A DNA stretch of 59,009 nucleotides, taken from contig JAKADZ010000005.1 of NCBI GenBank assembly GCA_021818475.1, forward strand, positions 1 to 59,009, given 5' to 3'. Under the pieces are notes generated by a model. That model was given only the letters and a program-made list of their open reading frames with translations. It searched no databases and was not told where the DNA came from. Shown here piece after piece: positions 34,617 through 44,881 of the stretch. Each line of letters starts with the position of its first letter. Within the stretch, counting starts at the first letter, position 1. This stretch comes from Nanobdellota archaeon. Lineage in GTDB: Archaea; Nanobdellota; Nanobdellia; Pacearchaeales; GW2011-AR1. Both the position numbers and the translations under genes were made by a program.

Positions 34617-35363
34617 ATGAAAATTGGAGTTAAAACTTTTGACAGTGAAAAATTTCTTGAATCTTTTGAGGATAGAGCAGATTTTTTTGAGATAATGGCT
34701 TTACAGAGGAATGATTATTCTTTTCTAAAAAGATTTTCCCTCCCTTTTGTTATTCATGCCGAACATGGAAGACAAGGCACTAACCCCGCTGATAGTTCAA
34801 AAAGAGAGTTTAACATTAAATCTGTGAATTTTGCCAGGAGAATTGCAGATTTTACCAAAGCAGATAAAATCATAGTTCACCCTGGAGTTATTGAAGAAGG
34901 AAATAAAAATTGTTCTCTGGAAAATGCAATTGGTTTTTTCAGAGGGTTAAACGATGAAAGAATTTTGGTTGAAAATATTTTTAGTTCGGAATCGTTTCCT
35001 CTTTGCGGCAGAGGGTTATGTGATACTCCTTATCAAATAAAAAGATTTCTTGATTCAACTCGCACCGGATTTTGTTTTGATGTTAATCATGCTTTATTAT
35101 CCGGGGTAAAACTTAACGGGGATTATAGTTTTGTTAAGGGCTATACTGATTTGGCTCCAAAACATTATCATATTGGCGGGCAAAAATTAGGTGGAGAAGA
35201 TGCTCATCGGTCATTTATGGATTCTGATTTAGACATTAAAAAAATATTGCAATATTATCCCCACGACGCTGAAATAACTCTTGAAACTACAACTGATATT
35301 TCTGAAGTGGCATATGATTTAAGAATTATAAGAAAAATCTTAACGGATTTAACTAAAAATTAA
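34617..35363 (+). CDS. TIM-barrel sugar-phosphate isomerase/AP-endonuclease-2-like protein
   Basis: FVIHAEHGRQGTNPAD, IIVHPGVIEEG, ILVENIFSSES, FCFDVNHALLSG, ITLETTTD strand pattern. Confidence 0.6.
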   Translation: MKIGVKTFDSEKFLESFEDRADFFEIMALQRNDYSFLKRFSLPFVIHAEHGRQGTNPADSSKREFNIKSVNFARRIADFTKADKIIVHPGVIEEGNKNCSLENAIGFFRGLNDERILVENIFSSESFPLCGRGLCDTPYQIKRFLDSTRTGFCFDVNHALLSGVKLNGDYSFVKGYTDLAPKHYHIGGQKLGGEDAHRSFMDSDLDIKKILQYYPHDAEITLETTTDISEVAYDLRIIRKILTDLTKN

Positions 35364-35557
35364 TTTACTTTTCCTGCCAATCCCTTATTTTCTGATTCTT
35401 CAAAATATCTTCCCCAGCAATCATTAAATACAGAGCAGTCCGGGTCGCAGGCATATCCTTCGGAACTTTTTACGCATTCTACAATTGTTCCTTCTTTTCT
35501 CAAATCTGCTTTTATCTGATCTAACTTGCTTTGATATTTTTTGTATTTCTCTTCCAT
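35360..35557 (-). CDS. Small Cys-containing protein
   Basis: 65 aa; CVKSSEGYACDPDCSVFNDCWGRYFEE; 4-bp convergent overlap with 34617-35363. Confidence 0.5.
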   Translation of the reverse strand: MEEKYKKYQSKLDQIKADLRKEGTIVECVKSSEGYACDPDCSVFNDCWGRYFEESENKGLAGKVN

Positions 35558-35677
35558 TATTAAAATAATTGATTTGCATTTATAAATTTCATTATCAGAT
35601 AAAATATATTTTGGAGAGAATTATATTCTCTGCTCAATAACCTGAAAGTTGCCTATAACTAATTAAATTTGACACTT

Positions 35678-36886
35678 TCAAATTATCTCGCCAAAGCCGA
35701 TTAATCTCCAGTGACTTTCTATGTTTCTCGCAATTCCAACATTGCTTCCTTTTATAAGAACTATTGGAATATTTAGTGACAGCTCAACTTCATCTTTGCT
35801 TATTTTTTCAACTGTTCCTACTGTTATAGTTGTATTTACACTGAGCATTAGCAATTCTTTTGTTTTCAACGGAGCTACTTCTTTATGTTCTGAAATCCCC
35901 AAAACTTCCCTGAAAAGATTAGTTTTTATTTTTGTCCTGTAACTTATTTCAGGAAGTTTTCCTTTTAGTCCGACGATACATCCTGAAAGAGAATCCGCTT
36001 TTGTCAGAAAAGTGTCTAATTCTGTTTCAATTGCAATGCTCGCTCCCGGAGTTATCTCTTCGACAGATTCATTTCCCCGATGAATCGACAAAACTTTTGT
36101 CGTAAGGGCCTGATAACTCTGCTGGTTTGCTTTTTTTATTATCAAACCTGGTTTTATTTCTATCTCGTCATTGACTTTTAATCTTCCCTGTTTTAATATG
36201 CCCCCTAAAACTCCTCCGTGCAATTTTTCTGCTGCTGTTCCGGGGCGATTAATATCAAAACTTCTTGCCACTAAAAAAACAGGGTCGCTTTCAATATCTC
36301 TTTTTGGGATTTCAATTTTAGCCAGCGTTTCAATCAACTTGTCGAGATTAATTTCCTGCTGTGCTGAAATAGGAATTATCGGGGAATTTTCCGCAATTGT
36401 TCCTTTGACAAATTCTTTTATTTCCTTATAATTTTTCATTGCCTGTTCTTTTGTAACTAAATCGATTTTGTTTTGCACGATAATTATTTCTTTGATTTTT
36501 TTTGCCTGCAATGCAATGAAATGCTCTCTTGTCTGGGGTTTTATCCCTTCATTTGCTGCGACTACAAGAATTGCAGCGTCGATAATTGCTGCTCCCGAAA
36601 GCATAGTTGCCATCAGCATTTCATGCCCGGGTGCGTCGATGAAACTTATGTATCTGAATGGTTTTCCTGTTTTTTTGTTGTTGTAATTTTCCCCCTCTTT
36701 GTAAATAGTCATGTCAGTATAACCTAATTTGATTGTGATTCCTCTCTTAAGTTCTTCAGAATGGGTGTCAGGAAACTTTCCAGTAAGTTTATGCAAAAGG
36801 GTTGTTTTTCCATGGTCGATATGTCCGACGACCCCGACGTTTAATTCAGGAATTTCATTAGTCATAAAAATCTGAGAATAAATCAA
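35678..36886 (-). CDS. eif2g: Translation initiation factor aIF2 gamma
   Basis: NVGVVGHIDHGKTTLLHKLTG, IDAPGHEMLMATMLSGAAIIDAAILVVAANEG, QNKID. Confidence 0.95.
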   Translation of the reverse strand: MIYSQIFMTNEIPELNVGVVGHIDHGKTTLLHKLTGKFPDTHSEELKRGITIKLGYTDMTIYKEGENYNNKKTGKPFRYISFIDAPGHEMLMATMLSGAAIIDAAILVVAANEGIKPQTREHFIALQAKKIKEIIIVQNKIDLVTKEQAMKNYKEIKEFVKGTIAENSPIIPISAQQEINLDKLIETLAKIEIPKRDIESDPVFLVARSFDINRPGTAAEKLHGGVLGGILKQGRLKVNDEIEIKPGLIIKKANQQSYQALTTKVLSIHRGNESVEEITPGASIAIETELDTFLTKADSLSGCIVGLKGKLPEISYRTKIKTNLFREVLGISEHKEVAPLKTKELLMLSVNTTITVGTVEKISKDEVELSLNIPIVLIKGSNVGIARNIESHWRLIGFGEII

Positions 36887-36942
36887 TTAAAAAAGGTTTG
36901 GGTAACGATATATTTTAACAGATAAATTTTTTTAAACGATAA

Positions 36943-37434
36943 TTGTTTTGTTTTTTTATGGGATATGAAATTGAGAGAAAATGGCTCGTTGACGATAAAA
37001 TTGTGCCTAAAGATTTGCTCAAACTTTTTTTTAGAGTTGATCAGGGATATTTAGAAGTTTTAGATCCTAAAAATGAGGAAGCAAGAGTAAGAAGAAAAGG
37101 GAGCAGATTTTTTTTAACTATAAAAAAAGGGGAAGGGGTTAAAAGGGAAGAAACTGAAGTAGAGATTCCATATGAAACTTATGACGCTATTTACTCTTTG
37201 CCTCATCTGAGCAGAATTGAAAAAATACGCTATGAAATCCCAGCAGGGAAACACACCATAGAACTTGATATATATACAGGAAATCTTGATGGGCTTGCAA
37301 CTGCGGAAGTTGAATTTGACAGCCTCGAGGAAAGCAAATCTTATATTCCTCCTATTTGGTTTGGCAGAGAAGTAACCGAAGATAAAAGATATAAAAATAA
37401 AAATTTGGCCGTATATGGCTTGCCACAAAACTAA
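36943..37434 (+). CDS. CYTH domain phosphohydrolase/cyclase-like protein
   Basis: YEIERKWLVDD (ExExK), LTIKKGEGVKREETEVEIP, ELDIYTGNLDGLATAEVEF. Confidence 0.88.
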   Translation: MFCFFMGYEIERKWLVDDKIVPKDLLKLFFRVDQGYLEVLDPKNEEARVRRKGSRFFLTIKKGEGVKREETEVEIPYETYDAIYSLPHLSRIEKIRYEIPAGKHTIELDIYTGNLDGLATAEVEFDSLEESKSYIPPIWFGREVTEDKRYKNKNLAVYGLPQN

Positions 37435-37450
37435 TTTTTAAGAGTTTGAA

Positions 37451-37864
37451 TTAAGCAAATAGTCCGTTGTGAGAATGATTTCCAACGCGTTTGTTATATT
37501 CTTCTTCCCAATTTTCTCCAAGAGTTCTTTCCTCAATTTTTCTTCCTTCTTTATTTGCTTTTTCAATTGCGTATTTCATCCCGCGGCTAATGCCTAAGTC
37601 AATATAAACTGCTGTTAAATCAAACTCTTTTATTAATTCCAGTCCCGCATCTATCCCGAAAGTCCTTTCTTCAGGGATATTATCATCGAGAATTCCCGGC
37701 TGAGTATAAAGCAAATGCGATGCATAAGGCGCTTCGCCCCTCATTAAAGAGTCCCTGACACAGCATCTTGCATATTTTATATTTCTTTGAGTCTCTTTCG
37801 TTTTTGTTTCCAGGTCTTCACTCTTTCCCATAAATGGGCTTTCGATGTCAACTCTTTTTTTCAT
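37451..37864 (-). CDS. DUF7768-like / nucleoside deoxyribosyltransferase-fold protein
   Basis: NIKYARCCVRDSLMRGEAPYASHLLYTQPGILDD...AVYIDLGISRGMKYAIEKA. Confidence 0.6.
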   Translation of the reverse strand: MKKRVDIESPFMGKSEDLETKTKETQRNIKYARCCVRDSLMRGEAPYASHLLYTQPGILDDNIPEERTFGIDAGLELIKEFDLTAVYIDLGISRGMKYAIEKANKEGRKIEERTLGENWEEEYNKRVGNHSHNGLFA

Positions 37865-37918
37865 AATCTGTTAATTTTGTTTATCTTTAAAAGAATTTGT
37901 TTCATCAGAAATATATGA

Positions 37919-38089
37919 TTAATTTTCCATCGGAACATAAAGAGATTTTTCTAAAAATTTGTCTATTGCCGGGCAGGAAGTGTATTCGTCTGAAGCAATA
38001 AGGCATGGGCTGTACGGTGTTTCAATTCCTTTTGTTCTCGCGCAGGTTTTGCAGATTTTTATTTTCTCTGCAGTTTCCTCTAATTCCAT
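37919..38089 (-). CDS. Small Cys-containing protein (56 aa, absent from ORF track)
   Basis: MELEETAEKIKICKTCARTKGIETPYSPCLIASDEYTSCPAIDKFLEKSLYVPMEN*. Confidence 0.5.
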   Translation of the reverse strand: MELEETAEKIKICKTCARTKGIETPYSPCLIASDEYTSCPAIDKFLEKSLYVPMEN

Positions 38090-38133
38090 AATCAAATGAG
38101 AAATTGACCCTTTAAAAAAATTTAGATTAGAAA

Positions 38134-38604
38134 TTATTCTTCAGCCTTAACTTCTGCTTTTGCCTTTTTCCATTCTGGTTCTGGTTTTGGCTGATTTTGC
38201 TCAGGGAAAATCTCTGAAAGTTTTTTGTTTCCTTCTTTAAGAATTTTCAAATTAATCTGAACTATTGCAGGAGAGATAACTTTTCCCCTCACTGTTTTCC
38301 TCATTCTGAGACCTTTTGGTTTGAAATTTGAAACTGGTTTTTTCCCTTCTCTTCTTGACCTTTTATGCATGCCTTTTCCATATGTCAATAAAAGTTTCTT
38401 TAATCCTGTTCCTTCAACATTTTCCATTGAGGTGAACCCTGAACTGTCACTTGCCCCGGTTATTTCAAATTCATATCCTGCGAGCTCGTTTGATACGTCA
38501 GTTCCTTCAATTTTATCGTGAAGAGACTTGTCAATAATATCTTTTCCTTCTGATTCCAAATGGTAAGTTTTTCCTGATTTTTCCGCGATGTTTATTTTGA
38601 ACAT
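38134..38604 (-). CDS. rps6e: Ribosomal protein eS6
   Basis: MFKINIAEKSGKTYHLE..LAGYEFEITGASDSSGFTSMENVEGTGLKKLLLTYGKGMHKRSRREGKK..GLRMRKTVRGKVIS. Confidence 0.94.
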   Translation of the reverse strand: MFKINIAEKSGKTYHLESEGKDIIDKSLHDKIEGTDVSNELAGYEFEITGASDSSGFTSMENVEGTGLKKLLLTYGKGMHKRSRREGKKPVSNFKPKGLRMRKTVRGKVISPAIVQINLKILKEGNKKLSEIFPEQNQPKPEPEWKKAKAEVKAEE

Positions 38605-38695
38605 ATTATTTTATTGGAGAAATGGTTTATAAGGGTTTTGGATATGGAATTTTCAAAAAGGAAATCTTTTTAATGGGACTTTTACTGGGGTTATT

Positions 38696-40321
38696 ATGAA
38701 AAAAGACAATAAAAAATTTACTAAAAAAGACAATTTCAAAAAACATTCTTTCGAAAAACCGATGAGAACTTTTGTCAGAAAAAAGATTGGAGACATCAAT
38801 TCTCCCGAAGGACATTTTGAAATTGTTGGAAAAGTGAACAGAGTCGCGCAGACAGCAGGGCCAACTGTATTTGTGGTTTCAGACGGAACAGGTTCTTTGC
38901 CTCTCAAAGGTTTTGTCGGGGCAGGAGCAAGAGCTTATCCTGAAATTGAAGAAGGCGACTGCATAAAAGCGCAGGTAAATCTTGATGAATTTAACGGAGA
39001 AACTGAAGGAGACATAATCAAAATTACAAAATTAAGCGAAGCTGAAAATATTGAGTTCCTCAGGGAAATTGAGCAGATAGAAAAAGAAAGAGCGAAAGTC
39101 ATTCCCCCTGAATTTTTAGTTCAGGACAGAATTTTGGATAAATTAAAAGATTCTTTTATTGAAGCAGCGACGCAGATTAAACTTGCAGTAATCCAGGACA
39201 GGCCGGTTATTATCAGACATCATAATGATACTGACGGTTATAGTTCAGGATTTGCACTTGAAAGAGCGATTTTGCCTTTAATTGAAAAACAGCATAATTC
39301 TGAAAAAGCTGAATGGGAATTTTTTACAAGAGCTCCCTGCAGCGCTCCTTTTTATGAAATTGATGATTCAATAAGGGATACTGCTTTGTCGCTGAGAAAT
39401 GTTGCAAAGTTTTCAAATAAGATGCCTCTGATAATCATTGCAGACAACGGAAGTTCACCTGAAGATTTAATGGCAATCAAGCAGGGAAAAATTCACGGTG
39501 CTGATTTTATAATTATTGACCATCACTATTTCGAAACTGATGTAATTTCCCCTGAAGTTCTGGTTCACATAAATCCATTTTTAGTCGGGGAAGACGGAAG
39601 CAGATTTTCTGCAGGAATGCTTTGCACTGAACTTGCAAGATTTGTAAATCCTAATGTAAAGAATGTTGAACAGATTCCTGCTTTGGCAGGTTTTGCAGAT
39701 AGAATTGATTTGGGAAATCCTGAAGTTATGGAACAATATTTGGCAATTGCCGAGAGAAACGGATATACAAGGGAATTGCTTGCTGATATTTCGCTTATGA
39801 TTGATTATATTTCTTCAAAGATAAAATTCATGGAAGTCAGAGAATATATTGAAGTTCTTTTCGGCGAACCAAGAGACAAGCAGAAAGCATTGGTTGAATT
39901 GCTCGCTCCGCACATCCATCAACTCGACGCAAAGGCATTGAAGATGGGAAAATCAAATGTCAAGATTGAGAAAATAAAAAATACAACTTTACAGCTTTTA
40001 TATTTCGCTGAATTTTTCCCCGGATTCGGATTTTTCCCAAAGCCAGGAAGAATTGTCGGGCTTGTTCACGATAATATTCAGGTTGAAAAAAATGTTACAA
40101 ATTTAGTTACTGTCGGAGTTCTTGAAACTTCAGCAACAATCAGAGCGACAGATGAATCAAATTTTTCTGTTCACGAACTTATAAAATTCATTGATGAGAA
40201 ACTGCCAGATTCTTTTGTAGACGGCGGCGGACATAAAAATGCAGGTTCAATAACATTCCTTCCTAACAAGCAAAAGGAAATTGTTGAATTGATTAAGGAA
40301 TTTATTAAAAGTAGACAATGA
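38696..40321 (+). CDS. RecJ-like DHH exonuclease with N-terminal OB-fold region
   Basis: IRHHNDTDGYSSGFAL, IIADNGSSPEDLMAI, IIDHHYFE, FVDGGGHKNAGSITF. Confidence 0.88.
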   Translation: MKKDNKKFTKKDNFKKHSFEKPMRTFVRKKIGDINSPEGHFEIVGKVNRVAQTAGPTVFVVSDGTGSLPLKGFVGAGARAYPEIEEGDCIKAQVNLDEFNGETEGDIIKITKLSEAENIEFLREIEQIEKERAKVIPPEFLVQDRILDKLKDSFIEAATQIKLAVIQDRPVIIRHHNDTDGYSSGFALERAILPLIEKQHNSEKAEWEFFTRAPCSAPFYEIDDSIRDTALSLRNVAKFSNKMPLIIIADNGSSPEDLMAIKQGKIHGADFIIIDHHYFETDVISPEVLVHINPFLVGEDGSRFSAGMLCTELARFVNPNVKNVEQIPALAGFADRIDLGNPEVMEQYLAIAERNGYTRELLADISLMIDYISSKIKFMEVREYIEVLFGEPRDKQKALVELLAPHIHQLDAKALKMGKSNVKIEKIKNTTLQLLYFAEFFPGFGFFPKPGRIVGLVHDNIQVEKNVTNLVTVGVLETSATIRATDESNFSVHELIKFIDEKLPDSFVDGGGHKNAGSITFLPNKQKEIVELIKEFIKSRQ

Positions 40322-40620
40322 TTTGAAAATGCAAAGTGCGCTTCGCGCAGGGGACGAAAGACACCTCTGGTTTCTTTACGATCATTTTCCCTTTGGGGAA
40401 ATAGTGCTCACTGACGTTCGCAGATTTGCTTGAAAATTTAATTGAGGAGAAAAAGATGCGCTTCGCGGATTTTCTTGAAAATTTAATCGAAATGACATAT
40501 TCCTAAGAGCACTAATAATTGAAATGAAATAGCAAAAATTTCTGAAAGAAATTTTTGAGATGAACTGAAAATTTAATCGGCCTTCGGACACGATTAAATT
40601 TTAGAAATTAAGTTAAGGGA
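40321..40620. repeat. GC-patch intergenic region with UUCG-type hairpins and three TGAAAATTTAAT(T/C)G repeats
   Basis: GCGCttcGCGC, GCGCTTCGCGG, GGCCTTCGG; TGAAAATTTAATYG occurs three times; AGAAATTTTTGAGAT..TGAAAATTT shared with ~49814. Confidence 0.65.
40568..40602 (-). terminator. 12-bp perfect inverted repeat AAAATTTAATCG..CGATTAAATTTT
   Basis: Arms 40568-40579 and 40591-40602 with UUCG-containing loop; downstream of the - strand CDS 40635-41498. Confidence 0.55.
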
Positions 40621-40634
40621 GAATTAAGATTTTG

Positions 40635-41498
40635 TTATTTATTCTCTTTTCTTTTTATTTCGTCTATTGTTTTTCCTTCCTTATTTTTCCATTCTGTCCA
40701 ACCATTCGCCCTTCTTCCTAATACTATTGCTGCAGCGGTAGAGGGTGAACCAAATTCCACGACTTTTGTAAAAACCAAAACATTTCCTTCTTGTTTTAAC
40801 ATTCCTTCCTCGATTAATTTTTTTCTCATATTTATAACCCAAGTTCCAGCAGAAGGGACTTCAGTTAAATTTGCTTTAGATGTATTATGAATCATAAATC
40901 CCTCTTCAGTAAATGAACCCATTGCATCGGCTTCTTTTCCCTTACAATAAAATATGTCAAAAGTAGATTTCTTTTCTGGTTCTTCAAAAATAGGATAACC
41001 TAATGTTCCCAATAAAATTCTTAATTCATCAAAAAAATCTAACATAAAATCTTTATCTTGTGCGGTTATATTTGATTGAGTAGGAACAACTGAATTTTTA
41101 ATATAACATCTTGCATAATCTTTTGCTTGAGTATAACAATAATTTTCTAAAAATTTAACGTGAGCTTTGTTTAAATTGTCTTTACTAGATAAAAATACTA
41201 TTGCAAAATTCCAATATTCTTCATTCTGATTATCATGTTGTTTTATCCTTTTTAGTAAATCTTCTGCTTCTCCGATATAAACTTTAGCTAAATCCATTTC
41301 ATCTTTTTCACTTACTAAAAAATAAACTCCTACTTTTGAAAGATTAATTATCTCTTGAGTTTCTTTTATTTTATTTCTTGGAATTAAAATCGCTTTTGCA
41401 ATCGAAGTTGGCATATCACAAATTTTTATTCCCTTTGGATTTCCATCGGGTAAATAGATATTTATTGTTTTTCCTCTTGTCATTTTTATCTTCCCCAT
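40635..41498 (-). CDS. GIY-YIG + DUF4357 domain protein
   Basis: VGVYFLVSEKDEMDLAKVYIGEAEDLLKRIKQH; C-terminal ..FGSPSTAAAIVLGRRANGWTEWKNKEGKTID (DUF4357-like). Confidence 0.82.
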   Translation of the reverse strand: MGKIKMTRGKTINIYLPDGNPKGIKICDMPTSIAKAILIPRNKIKETQEIINLSKVGVYFLVSEKDEMDLAKVYIGEAEDLLKRIKQHDNQNEEYWNFAIVFLSSKDNLNKAHVKFLENYCYTQAKDYARCYIKNSVVPTQSNITAQDKDFMLDFFDELRILLGTLGYPIFEEPEKKSTFDIFYCKGKEADAMGSFTEEGFMIHNTSKANLTEVPSAGTWVINMRKKLIEEGMLKQEGNVLVFTKVVEFGSPSTAAAIVLGRRANGWTEWKNKEGKTIDEIKRKENK

Positions 41499-43243
41499 TC
41501 CTCATTCTTTTTTCTTTTTATATCTGCAATCTCTGCGAGAATTTTCATCTCCGATGAAGTCAATAAATCTTTGTTCTTCTTGAAATCGCGAAATTGTTTT
41601 TCCCCCATGTCGCTGTAAAGGAAATTTTTATCCTTGAGCTGTCTGTCGAATACAACTCCGGGAATTGAAATCGCAACTTCCATTCCTTCTGTGGCTTCTT
41701 CAACTGATTTCTTATCTGATTCTATATTTTTTGTTCTTCCTATTCTTTCTTCATTCTCGTCCATAAGATTGCAGTTAGGGGTTAATTTTCCTGCTTCAAC
41801 TCTTACCCCGAAAATTGCAGGTTTTGTATTTCTGAAAACATACTGGTGAAGAATTTTAAGTTTGCATAATGTTGTGAGTTCCATAAGTTTTTTCTTTTCT
41901 ATTTCTTTCCTTTTCTCATTTCTGAATTCAATTAAATTTTCAATCAATTTGTAGATTACTTCATCAGTCAGAACTTTTATCGGGGCAGTTTTCAAAAGTT
42001 CCTGAGCATCTTCATTTATTGAGGTGTTGAATCCCAAAATTATCGCATCAAGTTCATCTATTTCCAGATTTGCTTTCGCGCTCGAAAAATCTGCTTTGTT
42101 TATATTTCCTATTCCTGCTTTCAGGACAGGAATGTTGCTTTGTTTTAACAAAACTAAAAGCGCTTCCAAACTTCCAAGAGAATCTGCCTTTGCAATTATT
42201 CCGTGATTGTCTGTTTTTATGCTTTCTGTCAATTCTTTTTTGAAAATTTCTTTTATTTTTTCTTTCTCTCCTTTATATGCAAGGAAAGGCATTCCGGGAA
42301 GTATGTCCATTTTCTCGCTGAATTGCATTCTAATCCCTGTCGCTGCCTGAACTTTTTCTTTTGCCTGAAATCTTGAACTAAGAGGAAGAATTTCTTCAAT
42401 CGCACGGACCTTTGTTATAATCGGATTTCCGTCGATGTTTGCAACAGCAATTTCTTCATTTTTTTCGAGTTTCCCGTCGTAAAGAATTGCTTCTGCATAA
42501 TCATTGGATTTGTCTTTTTTAACTTCAAGTATAACTCCTTTTGCTTCTTCACCTAATTTTAATCTTTCAGTAAGATATTTTTGTGAAAGTCCGCAGAGCA
42601 TCATCATAAGTTCAGGAATCCCTTCCCCTGTTCTTGCCGAGCATGGAACCATTGCTATCTTTTTAGTAAAATCATTTATGTTGTAAAATAAATCTGCATC
42701 AAATCCGTAACTGCTCAAAGCTCCTGCAATTGTTAAATATCTCTCGTCGAAAATTGGCTTCACATTTATCGGCTGCGATTCAATATTTTTTTTCAAATCA
42801 ATATCCTGATTTTTATTAGTTCTCCAGCCCGAAATATTATCAATTTTGTTTAATGCTATCAAAAAAGGAGTTCTGTTAAATTTCAAAATTTGAATTACCT
42901 CTGCGGTCTGGGGTTTTATTCCCTCATTTATATCAATGACTAAAATCGCTAAATCTGCAAGACTTCCGCCGCGCTTTCTTAGATTAGTAAATGCCGCGTG
43001 GCCCGGGGTGTCTATAAAAAGAAATCCGGGAATCTCTAATTTAATTCCTTTTTTTACTATTATGGGGAATGCTTTTTCTACCTGATTTATCGGATAAGAT
43101 GTAAATGAAATTTTCTGGGTTATTCCTCCTGCTTCAAGTTCCTGAATAGCGCTGCCTCTAAAATGATCTAATATGCTCGTTTTTCCGTGATCAACGTGTC
43201 CGCAAACTGTCACAATTGGCTGTCTTAAATTCTGGTTTTCCAT
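41486..43243 (-). CDS. infB: Translation initiation factor aIF5B (IF-2 like)
   Basis: IVTVCGHVDHGKTSILDHFRG, AGGITQKISFTSYP, LFIDTPGHAAFTNLRKRGGSLADLAILVIDINEG, ALNKID. Confidence 0.95.
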   Translation of the reverse strand: MENQNLRQPIVTVCGHVDHGKTSILDHFRGSAIQELEAGGITQKISFTSYPINQVEKAFPIIVKKGIKLEIPGFLFIDTPGHAAFTNLRKRGGSLADLAILVIDINEGIKPQTAEVIQILKFNRTPFLIALNKIDNISGWRTNKNQDIDLKKNIESQPINVKPIFDERYLTIAGALSSYGFDADLFYNINDFTKKIAMVPCSARTGEGIPELMMMLCGLSQKYLTERLKLGEEAKGVILEVKKDKSNDYAEAILYDGKLEKNEEIAVANIDGNPIITKVRAIEEILPLSSRFQAKEKVQAATGIRMQFSEKMDILPGMPFLAYKGEKEKIKEIFKKELTESIKTDNHGIIAKADSLGSLEALLVLLKQSNIPVLKAGIGNINKADFSSAKANLEIDELDAIILGFNTSINEDAQELLKTAPIKVLTDEVIYKLIENLIEFRNEKRKEIEKKKLMELTTLCKLKILHQYVFRNTKPAIFGVRVEAGKLTPNCNLMDENEERIGRTKNIESDKKSVEEATEGMEVAISIPGVVFDRQLKDKNFLYSDMGEKQFRDFKKNKDLLTSSEMKILAEIADIKRKKNEEWGR

Positions 43244-43293
43244 GATAATTTTAGTTTCGCATTATTTTTAAAGCTTGATAATTTTATCCTTTA

Positions 43294-44424
43294 ATGAAAG
43301 AGGAAGTTTCTGTTGTAAAATGCGATTCTTATGAGCAGAAAAAAATAGATGAATCAATTGAAGAAGCGCTTAAAAAAATTAATTTTAAGGTCAAGCCAAA
43401 TTCCAAAATTCTGATTAAACCTAATTTAGTCAGCACGAATACGCCGAACCAGCATTCTATAACACATTATACTCTTATTGACTTTTTATGCAGATATTTC
43501 CTAAAAAATAAATGCAAGATTACAATCGGAGAATCTTCTGCTTTTTACATAAAGGGCTACACTATGTCCGCTTACAAAAGTTCCGGCATCTATGAAATTG
43601 CAAAAAAATATTCTGTTCCTTTAGTTGCTTTTGAAAATGAGCAGACTATTGCAGTTCCTAAAAAAAATTTAAAATTCCTCGATGAACTTTACATTCCAAA
43701 GATCGTCAATGACTTCGATTTGATTGTTGATGTTCCAAAAATTAAAACTCATCAGCTTATGAGATTTACCGGAGCAGTGAAAAATCTTTTCGGAATTGTG
43801 CCCGGGGGATATAAGCAGATACTTCATACAAAGACGAAAAATATAAACGAAATGGCTGATATAGTTCTTGATTTGTATGAAAACATTAAGGTGCCAATTC
43901 TTTCTGTTGCCGACGGAGTTATTGGGCTTGACGGCGGGCCTGCTGCAGTAATTGGGAAGCCGAAAAAACTTGGTTACATACTCGCTTCAATGGACCCATT
44001 AGCACTTGATGTTATAGCATGCCAGATGATCGGTTATTCCCCTGAAGATATTCCGACAATAACAGAAGCAGAAAAAAGGAAATTGATTGACATTAAAAAA
44101 GTGAAAGTTATCGGAAAATATGAAAAAATTATTTTTGATAAACTGCGAAAAGGGCCTATTCATAATTTTAAAAAAGAATCTATCATGGTTACTAAAACTT
44201 ATGCTCTTCCAAAAATAACTTCCAAATGCGACCTGTGTGAAAAATGCATTATCTGCTGCCCGACAAAAGCTTTTGAGAAAAAGGAAAATAAAATAAATTT
44301 TGACAAAGAAAAATGTATCGCATGTTATTCCTGCGTTTCTGCCTGTCCAATCCGGGCAATTAAACTAAAACAAAATAAAACCGGGAGATTCATCAATGTT
44401 TTCCGGAGGATTCTAAGAATATGA
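43294..44424 (+). CDS. DUF362 domain protein with C-terminal 2x[4Fe-4S] ferredoxin
   Basis: ILIKPNLVSTNTP..; KCDLCEKCIICCPTKAF and KCIACYSCVSACPIRAI. Confidence 0.88.
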   Translation: MKEEVSVVKCDSYEQKKIDESIEEALKKINFKVKPNSKILIKPNLVSTNTPNQHSITHYTLIDFLCRYFLKNKCKITIGESSAFYIKGYTMSAYKSSGIYEIAKKYSVPLVAFENEQTIAVPKKNLKFLDELYIPKIVNDFDLIVDVPKIKTHQLMRFTGAVKNLFGIVPGGYKQILHTKTKNINEMADIVLDLYENIKVPILSVADGVIGLDGGPAAVIGKPKKLGYILASMDPLALDVIACQMIGYSPEDIPTITEAEKRKLIDIKKVKVIGKYEKIIFDKLRKGPIHNFKKESIMVTKTYALPKITSKCDLCEKCIICCPTKAFEKKENKINFDKEKCIACYSCVSACPIRAIKLKQNKTGRFINVFRRILRI

Positions 44425-44849
44425 ATCTTGAAGAAATTATTTTCTTTTTTGTAATATTTGGGCTGGGCGGAGTTGCATCTGAAGTTTTTTTTACAGCAAT
44501 TCACAAAATTTTTAAGGAAAAGAAAAACCGGACATTGTATGGATATTCTTCAATATGGATGTTTTTTATTTATGGTGCGGTTTTTTTTATAATTCTTTTT
44601 GGCACAACTTATTTTTCGCAGTACAGCATTTTTCTCAGAGGATTAATTTATATGATAATGATTTATCTTCTTGAGTTCTGTTCAGGGTTTTTATTAAAAA
44701 AATTTAAATTAATATGCTGGGATTATTCGAAGGATACAAAATATCATTTTAAAGGGATTATCTCGCTTGAATTCGCGCCTATATGGTATTTCGGGGGAAT
44801 CGCTGCAGAATTAATCTATCTTTATCTTAAAGCACATTTACTTTTCTAA
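44421..44849 (+). CDS. Multi-TM protein (CmpB/YwaF-like putative permease)
   Basis: 142 aa; LYGYSSIWMFFIYG, LEFCSGFLLKKF, CWDYS, SLEFAPIWYFGGIAAE pattern; ATGA overlap upstream. Confidence 0.6.
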   Translation: MNLEEIIFFFVIFGLGGVASEVFFTAIHKIFKEKKNRTLYGYSSIWMFFIYGAVFFIILFGTTYFSQYSIFLRGLIYMIMIYLLEFCSGFLLKKFKLICWDYSKDTKYHFKGIISLEFAPIWYFGGIAAELIYLYLKAHLLF

Positions 44850-44881
44850 TATTTTATAAATAAGGCTCCATTATATCTTAT

